Origin: Dicyema japonicum
Lineage: Eukaryota; Dicyemida; Rhombozoa; Dicyemidae
DNA: 64,000 bases
Assembly: GCA_011109175.1 (NCBI GenBank)
Contig: RDEW01000010.1
Coordinates: 851,837-915,836, forward strand
Reading direction: 5' to 3'
The notes under the pieces: generated by a model
The model's database searches: none
Seen by the model: only the letters and a program-made list of their open reading frames with translations
Told to the model about the DNA's origin: nothing
Program-made: the position numbers and the translations under genes
Part shown: in pieces, positions 56,010 to 64,000 of the stretch
Layout of the letters: every line of letters starts with the position of its first letter
Position numbering within the stretch: position 1 is the first letter of the stretch

Positions 56010-56930
56010 CCTTGCATGCAAATCAAGCAAATACCAATCCTCAGTGCTTACAAGTTGGTTATAAACTGCAGTTCGATTTCATTAAAGAGCGAATTAATAC
56101 TTTTCCAGTTCCTTAAAAGTTTGGAAAAACAGTCGACTGTGTGTTTGCGAAGGTCAGGGATTCTGCGAATAATAAAAACAAAAAAGTGGCACTTGGCTAC
56201 AATCGCAGGATTTCTTGCCTCTAAATATGCAATTGCCGACAGGGAAAACATGGATATTAAGTCCTCAAGGACACACAGAAAAAATATTTATTAAATAAAA
56301 TTTATTGCAGAACACTACACTCAATTATGTTCAAATGTATTGATGAAACAAATGTCAACCTATATACTTCCTAGGAATGGTTATCCAAAGGAAATAACGG
56401 CCCACAGACCGAAGCATTGTACTGTCTTTTGCAAGATAGGAATTTGTTTTTTGCACACACGGGTCATTATGCAACCATTGTAAAAAATGCAAGAAAACTG
56501 TTGATCATTTGGTCACTCAGTGTGGTAAAATGCTAGTGATTATCTCCGAAGACATAATGAAGTGGTAAAGTACATTAATCTTCATCTTTGTAGAATTTAT
56601 GGAATCAAAAGAAGCAGTAAATTGAAAGGACATTCGGTTCAGTCAATATTGACGAATCAAAATGTCGAAATTAGAGTTGACACGTCGATTTGACAGAAAC
56701 AAAGTCCAATACAATAAACCTGATATTATTGTTTATGACAAAACAAAGAAGGAAGTAACTTTAATTGAAGTGGGAATTACTTCAAAAGATCGCCTAAAGC
56801 AAGTTGAAGTTGAGAAACTTCACAAATATTACTTGCTAGCAAATGAACTTTCGCTGCTCTATGAATGCAAGTGAAGATTATTCCAGTGGTTTTGACATGG
56901 GATGGAGTTGTCTCAATATGCTTAGTTAGC
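56010..56930 (+). mobile_element. Group C LINE, C-terminal fragment beside 28S sequence
   Basis: 56016-56294 contains 'CLRRSGIL' and 'HLATIAGFLASKYAIADREN'. The zinc-knuckle region lies around 56460-56530 ('CNHCKKCKKTVDHLVTQCGKM' read across the strand's frames: C..C, H, C preserved). The endonuclease frame 56662-56874 is 'KVQYNKPDIIVYDKTKKEVT', 'LIEVGITSKDRLKQVEVEKL'. CCHC plus KPD...E is the R4/R2-type layout. It begins within a few bases of the 28S break, on the opposite strand. Confidence 0.75.
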
Positions 56931-58955
56931 TCTTAGAACACTCCGAGCGTAAATGAGACATAAAGTGAGAAGGACGTCACTACCTCAATTGCTCAAATAT
57001 GAAATGAAAAATTCAAATAACCCGACAATAAACAGCATGGCGGTGTTTGTTAGATGACACTAGTTTATACTTCCAATGACTTTCCCGTCGGGATCAAAAT
57101 TGTCTAGACACCGTTGAGAGATCAAAGAACGTTGGGAAAACTGGTAAGTACCGCGTTACAGGCTTTACGAGCATGACCGACGACTGGTCAGTAGAAAATT
57201 CATGGAGGGAATGTAGAATCCTCTTGACAAGGGTGTCAACAATTAGAGACGAGAGATCTGCAGCTAGAGAAATGTCTACAGTGCTGCGAATTTCAAGCTC
57301 TCCGAGTCTGACCAGCATTGTGACCTGCTCCGTGAGAATTCCTCAAATCGGACGTTGAAGATACGTTTCGATGTCGAACAGAAGATACCGTCAATGTGTG
57401 CGAGTTGATCGCATTGGGTGAAATAGGGAGCAGTCCTCAGGACATATGCAAGCCTCTGTATGTTGATGTTGTTCTATAGGAAGAATAATGATGTATGCAC
57501 ATCAAGTAGATAGAAGCGGTCCAGAGTCTCTTCTAGTAACAGTCGTTTTTAGCGTATTGCTTTCCCCATTTCACTCATAATGATTGTGGATCTGAAAAAT
57601 ATAAGGTCTTCGTCAGGCGTGGAAATGCTTCCAGGCTATAACTTCACGAAAGATTACAAAGCTTGTGAATACTTTTCTTCTGAAAGTCCACAATTCTAGT
57701 GTTTGGATGTACTACAATTTAAGTATCAGCTTCTACAAGTCAGGATTATCACCTCCAAATCCTAGAAGACAGTATTTTGGGGTCCTCTTAAAACGTTCTC
57801 ATAATTAGAGTTACTTGAGTTATCTGACAAAGAATATTGCTGAAGTGAAATGACGTGCGCAAATTTGCGGAATTAAGTATATTGTCCCTATCAGACCTGG
57901 TGGACCTCTTAGATAGAAAGTCAATTAGAATTTTTCAATGAACACAATCGAACCTTTTATATTCGATGGGATCCATATTAGTCCACATATGACGGACAGA
58001 AGGGAGGTGATTCAATAATTAAGAATGAAAATTGTGATTCACGGGAAGTAAAATTGACTTTTCCTTAACTAATAGATAAACCTGCCAAAACATTTAGTCC
58101 AGTGCTCAAAAATAAAAAAAATTGATTCCTCAACTCTCGTATAAAAATTCACACCTACTATTAATTCCATATTATATTATTATTAATAGCACTTTCGAAG
58201 AACCAAAAAAGTAATTTATTTAATTAAGGTTCCGCTTATGCCGTATTTTTCTTCAGGTTATTCTTTCTCCCACAATTCTCTTAACTAACTTCCTCCATGC
58301 TCCACGGTTACTGGCAATTATTCTGAGCGTATCCAGATCGTCTCCTGTTTTCAGCTTTTGTCCTACATTGGTCAGGTCCTTTTGTAGAACCTCTGGCAAA
58401 GTTATGCGAGGTCTTCCACGGAACGAAGTATACACTTCTAGGCAGAAATAGTTCTCCATTGCTATTTTAGCAGGCGTCATCTGGCTCATCCGAAAGATGT
58501 GACCAAATAGACGCCATCTTGATTCATAGATATCCAGACTCAATGGTCTTGTATTACATACTTTGTATAGATTCTTGTTTGTAATTTTTTTTCGGCCAGT
58601 TGATGCCAAGCAACAGTCGGAGTTGCTTACGATGGAAGGCATCTAGTTTGTCCATTACCGCTTCTGAGACACCCCAGGTTGCAGCGTTGTACATTAGGAC
58701 TGGTTTCACGAAGGCATTGTATAGTCTCACACGTAATTGTGTGCTAATTTGTTTACGATGATTCCAGACTACTCCCATTTTTTTAAAGGCCGCGACGGCC
58801 AACATCTTCCTGTTAGTGATATCCTCAGCGTCTCCGAGCAACGACCATAATTTTTTACAGTATCTCCATTTTCCATCAGTTCGGGTTAGTTCACAGCGTA
58901 TGGTAGTTGTCTCCGTCTTTTCCGTATTGATTTTGATGAACCATTTTTCTAGGTC
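56925..58955 (-). repeat. Inverted duplication, right arm (about 2 kb)
   Basis: Reverse complement of 18800-20755. Contains the group D RT segment (57560-57050), the same intervening sequence, and a group A copy (58955-58175). Group A frames: 58841-58554 'MLGDAEDITNRKMLAVAAFK', 'FVKPVLMYNAATWG', 'FHRKQLRLLLGINWPKK' and 58642-58253 'ESRWRLFGHIFRMSQMTP', 'FRGRPRITLPEV', 'KTGDDLDTLRIIASNRGAWR'. This arm keeps the LINE frames better than the left arm does. Confidence 0.85.
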
Positions 58956-59425
58956 TCTCTTGTATTAAAACAATAAAATTTCGAATATTTGTTATAGCCC
59001 ATAATCACATAGTTTTTCACATTAGTGTCTTTGAAATTTCAGTTTTTTATCATTAAAACTTTCAACTTTTTGTTTCCCTCAGCACAACATGTGTTGGCTA
59101 TCCGTTTAAATCGTAATAGATACGTAATGCTACAGTTAGACTTTCCTTTTCAATTGCCACTAATTTGGATTGAATACAAAATTTTGAATATAAATTTTAA
59201 AAATATAGACATACTCAATCTTCGTTAATGTTGGAATGAAGTCGATGGACATTGCCTGTAAAGTTATTCGATTGATCGAATATTTTATTTTATAGAACAG
59301 TGGTTCTTAACCTTTTTTTAAGCCAGCGTCCCCTTTTGATACAATTTTAAGCTTTTAAAAGGGACTTCATCTTGGGCTTATGTTCCTCCCTCGACCCCAA
59401 ACAATCACGTATCAGCCAAATGGAT
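58956..59425. other. Unassigned gap with one hAT-type terminus
   Basis: 59025-59228 is an open frame with no known relative; TTTGTTTCCCTCAG at 59070-59083 could be a splice acceptor. At 59296, CAGTGGTTCTTAACCTTTTT is a typical hAT terminal sequence. I see no matching partner end, so it is a one-ended remnant. Confidence 0.4.
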
Positions 59426-59429
59426 CTTC

Positions 59430-60250
59430 TTAGTCACGACGGCGCGTTCCATGGTTCATTTGTATCATGGCTTCAAGAGGCATTGGTGGCTAGAATTCTC
59501 AAGAAATCCAGCGTTCCGTTATTTTGGAGACTCTTTCTCGGATAGCCTCAATCTTAAAGACATTTTTCCTAGAGATGAATGGCCCCAGATATCACATACG
59601 TAAAAATGCATGGTTCAATGTATTGTTTGTATATAGGATGATTTCCATACTTCCATAAACCTGTGAGACATTTCAAGACATTAGTCTTCTTTTCGCATTT
59701 TGGTATAGCATTTTCTACACGGGGCGAAAATGAATTGTGCATGTCAAAAGTCACCACAAGGATCCTTTGATATCTTCTAAAAAGGATAACGCCATTGTTT
59801 GCCTTCAGATCGACCGTCCGTTTTCCCATTCTCTTGTTTGATGTAAATAGGGTTGTGACGGACTTCTAACTGCTGGTAGCTAGGCGATTCTTAGTTAGCC
59901 ATTCGTCAATGCGGTCCAGATTTTGCTGCAATCTTGAAGTGGCGATCTGGATGTCCTGATAACGTGACGCAATTACAATCTCATAATATCATTAGGTGTG
60001 GGGAGGTTCGTCATCAATAGATCGAATAGTAATGGAGACAAAGGGGACCCTTTGGGAACACTAATAGGAAGAAGCCGAGAAATAGTCCACTCCGACCACA
60101 AAGAAGTTAGCTAACCAGAGCTTAAGCTTTGCAGGGATGTTTGTTTGGTAAATTTTCTAAGTAAGAATCTTCCTGAACAGAGTCAAAAGCTTTCTGGACG
60201 TTAATGGAGCAAAGTTCAGTCAGTCTTTATGTGACCCGGCCTGTGGAATA
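59430..60250 (-). mobile_element. Group B LINE, RT fragment (minus)
   Basis: Minus strand from about 60240: a frame-shifted 'SIHVQKAFDSVQEDS'-like motif A region, 'KLKLWLANFF', 'CSQRVPFVSITIRSI' (damaged motif B), a lost YADD, 'RIDEWLTKNRLATSS', and frame 59829-59569 with 'MGKRTVDLKANNG', 'VVTFDMHNSFSPRVENAIPK' and 'YKQYIEPC'. Inactive. 60251-60380 shows nothing I recognise. Confidence 0.7.
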
Positions 60251-60379
60251 ACCCGGTTATTGCTAAAAATTATAGCATTTATAAGTCTGAAAGTAAATAA
60301 ATTAAAAATTATATTTTTGAATGAACCAGAAATTTATTACGAAATTAGACAATCAAAATAATAGAGAACACACTACCTT

Positions 60380-62810
60380 CTGTTCTCCAATAATTATTTA
60401 AAACGTGGCGTCATGTGGTCTACCAGTTATGAAAGTTCTGGAGGCGCTTAGGGAGCACTTAATACACCGCGAAAAAGGACTATTAACTACCTCCCATCGG
60501 AAGAAGGACTCTTCGGGCGATGGCCTCTTCCTTTTCTTAATTCCCCTCGGCTGAATGGATTTCTGATAATTCTCGCCGGTGATATTGAACTTAATTCAGG
60601 CCCCCCAATCTCAATTCTGCTGATGAACATCAACGGAATCAAAAGCAAAATTTTCAAACTACGGTCTTTCATTAAAAAACAGAACATTGACCTGATTTTA
60701 CTTAAAGAAAGCAGACTTACTCCTACATCACCTACCTCGAATTTTCCAGGATAACATCATTCTCCTGGACCGCTCATAGCGTAGTGGTGGGGGATCTCCT
60801 CATCACTATAAGAGATAACATTCGATTTACGACATCTCAACAAAACTACAATCACTAATAAACGACGGGATCACGGAAATATCTGGATATCAATTACAAG
60901 TGGATTCGGGACTCTCAACATTACAAAATCTACGTCCCCTCCATCTTCTTGCCCAACAGGATTCTCTCTAAACCTAACCAAGTTAAACAAGCTCGAAAAC
61001 CTGATATTGTGTCGAGATTTCAATGCTAAACATCCAGCCTTTTTAAAATCACAGCCAGTAGACTCAAGAGGATTATCCTTATTAAACCAGCACATTCTTC
61101 TGACTATCCTCAACAACTCCAGGAAGCACACTATAACTCCTTACAAGGAAAACGAAGCATCAACGTCCCCAGACATTACTTTCTGTTCTCCAAACCTTGC
61201 ACCGGACACATATTGGACGGTGCATTATGGATTATCTTGCGACCACAATCCAATCATTATTCGAATCAAAAAAATTCTTTACCACAGGAAAGAAACTGTT
61301 TCATTTTTCAACTATAAAAAAGCAAATGGAATGACTATTCAAAATAAATCGATCAAGCTCTACTAAACTTTGACATATGATATTCCCCTCAATATGAAGC
61401 TATTGACTTTTTTTAACAAACTATTCTCATGGCGGAGAATATTCATTCCGCAGGGATCATTTAAATTCTCCAATGAAACTCGATCAGAACACCAAATCAT
61501 TAATTAAAGAAAGGAATCGCCTTTTCCCGGACAGAAATCAAACAAAAACTCTCAATGACGAAATATAAAAAGGATTAGAAAAGCTGAAGCCAACAAATGA
61601 CAAACTAGTATCCTCCCTTCCATTTCAGAAATCCGCTCGGACGATATGGAGAGAAATTAAACAATTTGGCCAAAAGGAAATTTTAAGACAAATGACGGAT
61701 CAGCACAGTCTTAACAAGCTCATTAAATATTACGCCAGTATAAGCCACAAACCTTTCAGGAAAATGGATGGGCCTTCTTTATCCTCAATGAGACCGAAGA
61801 GAACACAGCCGATTAACTTTATCACATTCAATTTCAGTGAGAGTTTGAAGAGGATTAATTCTTCCTCTCATGTGGCCTGATTCTATCCCTGGTATTTTGC
61901 TAAAACACCTTGAAATTATTGCGATTGATGCAATCACAGTGATTTAAGCTATTCAATAAACACGAATACAATTCCAACTATCTGGAAACTGTTATATACG
62001 CCCAATCCTTAAGCCGGGAAGCCTAAGGACAATCCTGCATCATTTCGACCAATCTCTTAACTATGCACCTTATCAAAATTATTGGAAAAATTGATTCTTA
62101 ATCTTATAACCCCGTCCTTTCCTATTTCATTTTCACTTCACACATGGATTCAGAAGGGGTTATTTAACTTCTACCCAGTTAATTTCCCTCAACCGATTAA
62201 TCCTTGAAGGCTTTAACACATATCCTCGCCACCTCAAAACAGTCGTTTGCTCGATCTATCTACAAAAGGCCTTCGACTCTGTCTCAAGTAAAATCCGAAA
62301 TTTTTGGCCTCTCCGTCAACCCAATATAAAACTTTGGCTTGTTAACTTCATCAATGGAAGAAGGGCCCAGGTATACATGGATGAGACCAAATCAGTTTTA
62401 AGATTACTACCCAATGGTGTCCCACAAGGTTCTCCTTTATATCCCCGCCTTACTTAACTTATACATGTCCGATTTACCACAACCAGAAAATAAAGACGAT
62501 TTCCTTCTATCTGATAACCTGTTAATCGGATCCCGCAATCAGCATCTCCTATAGGCATCAGAAAGACTACAAGAATACCTTACAAAATTCAAATTTGGCT
62601 AAATTATAACCGGCTTGATATATCTACTGATAAATCTTCTTTGTCCTTATTTACCTCAGCCAAACGACTCGGACAAATGACAGTGGATATATTTATCAAC
62701 CAGACGAAAATACCTTTTACAAAGAAACTGAAAATCTTGGGGATCACCTTCGACACACATATGTCCTTTTCATCTAACATCGACGGCATCTGAGAGCATC
62801 CCTTGGTACT
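60380..62810 (+). mobile_element. Group B LINE with degraded 2A motif
   Basis: Order: a leader ending in GDIELNSGPP (60579-60608), 'ILLMNINGIKSKIFKLRSFI' (APE start), frame 61007-61366 with 'STSPDITFCSPNLAP' and 'LSCDHNPIIIRIKK', linker, 'YASISHKPFRKM' (61730), 'GRRAQVYM' (62357), 'LPNGVPQGSPLYP' (62408), a damaged catalytic site ('LLSDNLLIGS', YADD lost) and 'KLKILGITFDTHMSFS' (62730). Many frame changes. Its last ~240 bp match the split copy at 46957-47190. Confidence 0.82.
60579..60605 (+). other. Degraded 2A-like motif
   Basis: Reads GDIELNSGP after a hydrophobic 'LIILA'. The 2A consensus needs DxExNPGP; here the first Pro is Ser, so skipping should fail. It occupies the same position before the endonuclease as the intact motif at 9462-9488, which shows the motif was part of the ancestral group B element. 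Confidence 0.75.
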
Positions 62811-62979
62811 CCCTCTACAATTAGTTAGTATTAATGTTATTTGCCTAAAAAATGAAGTGTGTGTCCTGCCTGGGAAGGACGATAGCTAATACGCCTCTTC
62901 GTAAAGTGCAGTGTTATCCGACTCTTAAAGTAAATTTTAAAATTCATTAAAATTAGTATTTGGTCACAACTGAGTTAAT
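62811..62979 (+). other. Short LINE/SINE-tail remnant next to ALAD
   Basis: GTGTGTGTCCTGCC..GGA.GGACGATAGCTAATA...TTCGTAAAGTGC (62858-62914) resembles the shared group A LINE/SINE 3' tail. No gene. ALAD's 3' end follows. Confidence 0.45.
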
Positions 62980-64000
62980 CTAACTTGACTTTGTGATCCA
63001 ATCAAGGATCTCCTCAGCAAAATAAGTGATTATTATGTCAGCCCCTTAAAATAAATGGAAAGAATTCGACCCGCCCTTTTGTAGGCTGTTAGAAATTCAA
63101 AAAGGAGGCTCATCATAGCTGAACGGTCACCACCAGCTGCTCCTTTAAGCATCATATATTCGCTTGATGTCTGATAGATTCCAATACAATATTCGGGGTA
63201 CTAAAATTAGTTAAACAATGACTTTCTGCTTTATTCGACATATGTTGTCCAAGTTTACAATCCCTGGCTTTACTATCAAAAAATCTGTGCCCTCTTGAAT
63301 ATCCCTTTCCTTGAAGTGCCAAAAAAATAATACAGCAGCTCGAAGTGAGAGTCCAGCAGATCCAGTCGGAAGTTGATAGGTCGATCTATCGAAGTTCTGA
63401 GGACTGCTGTTGGCCGCATCTCTAATATAAAGAACAAATAAATGAAACCGGAATTGGCTGTACAGATTCGAGTGATGCTTTACGGAATAGCTCATTATGG
63501 CCACGGAAGATCTCAAATCTGCAGATACGAGTTTTTCCGAGATGACTGCAACTCTTCCATCCCGCATATCTGACGGAGCAACCACGTGGCACCCTGATAG
63601 AGATAATACAAAACTAAAACACCTGCCTTTGCGTAGGCCAAGGGCAATCTCTCCAATCCGTTGAATGCTCTTCGTGTTATCAATGGCGGGTCTGATTCCT
63701 TTACTAAGGATCCCTGAGGATAAAACGTCAAAGCGGAACCGCAGTGTCCGTGTGACGTGTAGGCACAGAGACATACATCACACACAACGTTGAGATGTGG
63801 AAAATGTTTACGGAGTAACTTTGTGGCTCGAATTACTGGAGAATCTTCACTGTCTGCATTACTCCCAAAATCATCCTTTTTCATGTTCTTAAGGACTCCA
63901 AAAGAAGGACCGATTTTAGTCCTTTTTCTACCAACGGCTCGATTTTGGAGGCCAATTTTTCTAAGGAAAAGTACGAAAGTGGAGCCATTGACTTTATAAT
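62980..64000 (-). CDS. ALAD: Porphobilinogen synthase (delta-aminolevulinate dehydratase), 5'-partial
   Basis: Exons 64000-63740 (runs off the window), 63713-63623, 63593-63449, 63421-63334, 63309-63223, 63200-63071 and 63044-62980. Introns are 26, 29, 27, 24, 22 and 26 nt, all GT..AG. The enzyme condenses two aminolevulinate molecules to porphobilinogen in heme synthesis. Seen: zinc-site 'CDVCLCAYTSHGHCG' (the three Cys that bind the catalytic zinc in animal enzymes), 'HVVAPSDMRDGRV', 'IMSYSVKHHSN' and 'DFLIVKPGIVNLDNI' (the two Schiff-base lysines), 'YQTSSEYMMLKGAAGG', 'TAYKRAGADIIITYFAEEIL'. Exons join cleanly except for two one-base shifts in the reading: near 63900 (TTTT before GGAGTCC) and near 63638 (CTTGGCC). 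Roughly the first 60 residues lie outside the window. Confidence 0.93.

Noticed and set aside
1-64000. Bacterial-style features such as operons, Shine-Dalgarno sites and CRISPR arrays
   Set aside because: Spliced conserved eukaryotic genes, a class II tRNA with a Pol III terminator and animal-type transposons show a nuclear eukaryotic genome. The only tandem array is the transposon end at 2877-3066, which has no spacers.
1-64000. Orthonectid or microsporidian origin
   Set aside because: As I recall, orthonectid introns are clearly longer than 20-29 nt. Microsporidia lack most introns and Rag/Ig-type genes of this kind. This is an argument from memory and is less certain than the intron sizes themselves.

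Overview
This is animal nuclear DNA dominated by transposable elements, from a genome with extremely small spliceosomal introns. Joining exons by protein similarity gives five conserved genes. Nearly all their introns are 20-29 nt, with GT..AG ends and a T/A-rich interior. Introns of about 20-30 nt in a bilaterian-type gene set are what is known from dicyemid 'mesozoans' (Dicyema). I infer a dicyemid or a close relative; this rests on intron size, not on a database match.

Host genes sit as small islands. UTP18 is at 7522-9124 (minus, 8 exons), MRPS22 at 21936-22840 (plus, 6 exons) and an immunoglobulin-superfamily membrane protein at 37373-39285 (plus, about 9 exons). tRNA-Ser(CGA) is at 43478-43558. 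A RagC/D-type GTPase lies at 48038-49232 (plus, 8 exons), and ALAD (porphobilinogen synthase) at 62980-64000 (minus, 5' end outside the window). An antisense 28S rRNA fragment occupies about 53700-56007 and is split by a hAT element. RagC/D and ALAD each need one or two single-base corrections, mostly at short same-base runs. These may be assembly errors or real decay.

The rest is layered retrotransposons and DNA transposons. Four LINE groups recur. Group A is RTE-like: APE endonuclease, RT, a 'WRLFGH...GRPRTTL' C-terminus and an AGTGCTTT(AAT)n 3' end. Group B is Jockey/CR1-like with an N-terminal 2A ribosome-skipping motif. Group C has an R4/R2-type C-terminal PD-(D/E)XK endonuclease. Group D is another RT with a CCHC plus 'GKRPDG' endonuclease. 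The DNA elements are an intact-ORF Tc1/mariner (2877-4218), a hAT with an 8-bp duplication (23523-25281), a deleted pogo/Tigger (25615-26445), a deleted hAT in the 28S fragment (54426-55381) and short AGGGCAA-ended elements. A tRNA-derived SINE shares its 3' tail with the group A LINE.

By region: 1-7500 LINE fragments plus the Tc1 element; 7522-9124 UTP18; 9242-21430 LINE copies of all four groups; 21936-22840 MRPS22; 23500-37130 hAT, pogo, LINE and SINE debris; 37373-39285 the Ig gene; 40300-47700 LINEs, the tRNA gene and a full-length group A insertion; 48038-49232 RagC/D; 49660-62810 LINEs, 28S debris and one arm of a 2-kb inverted duplication; 62980-64000 ALAD.
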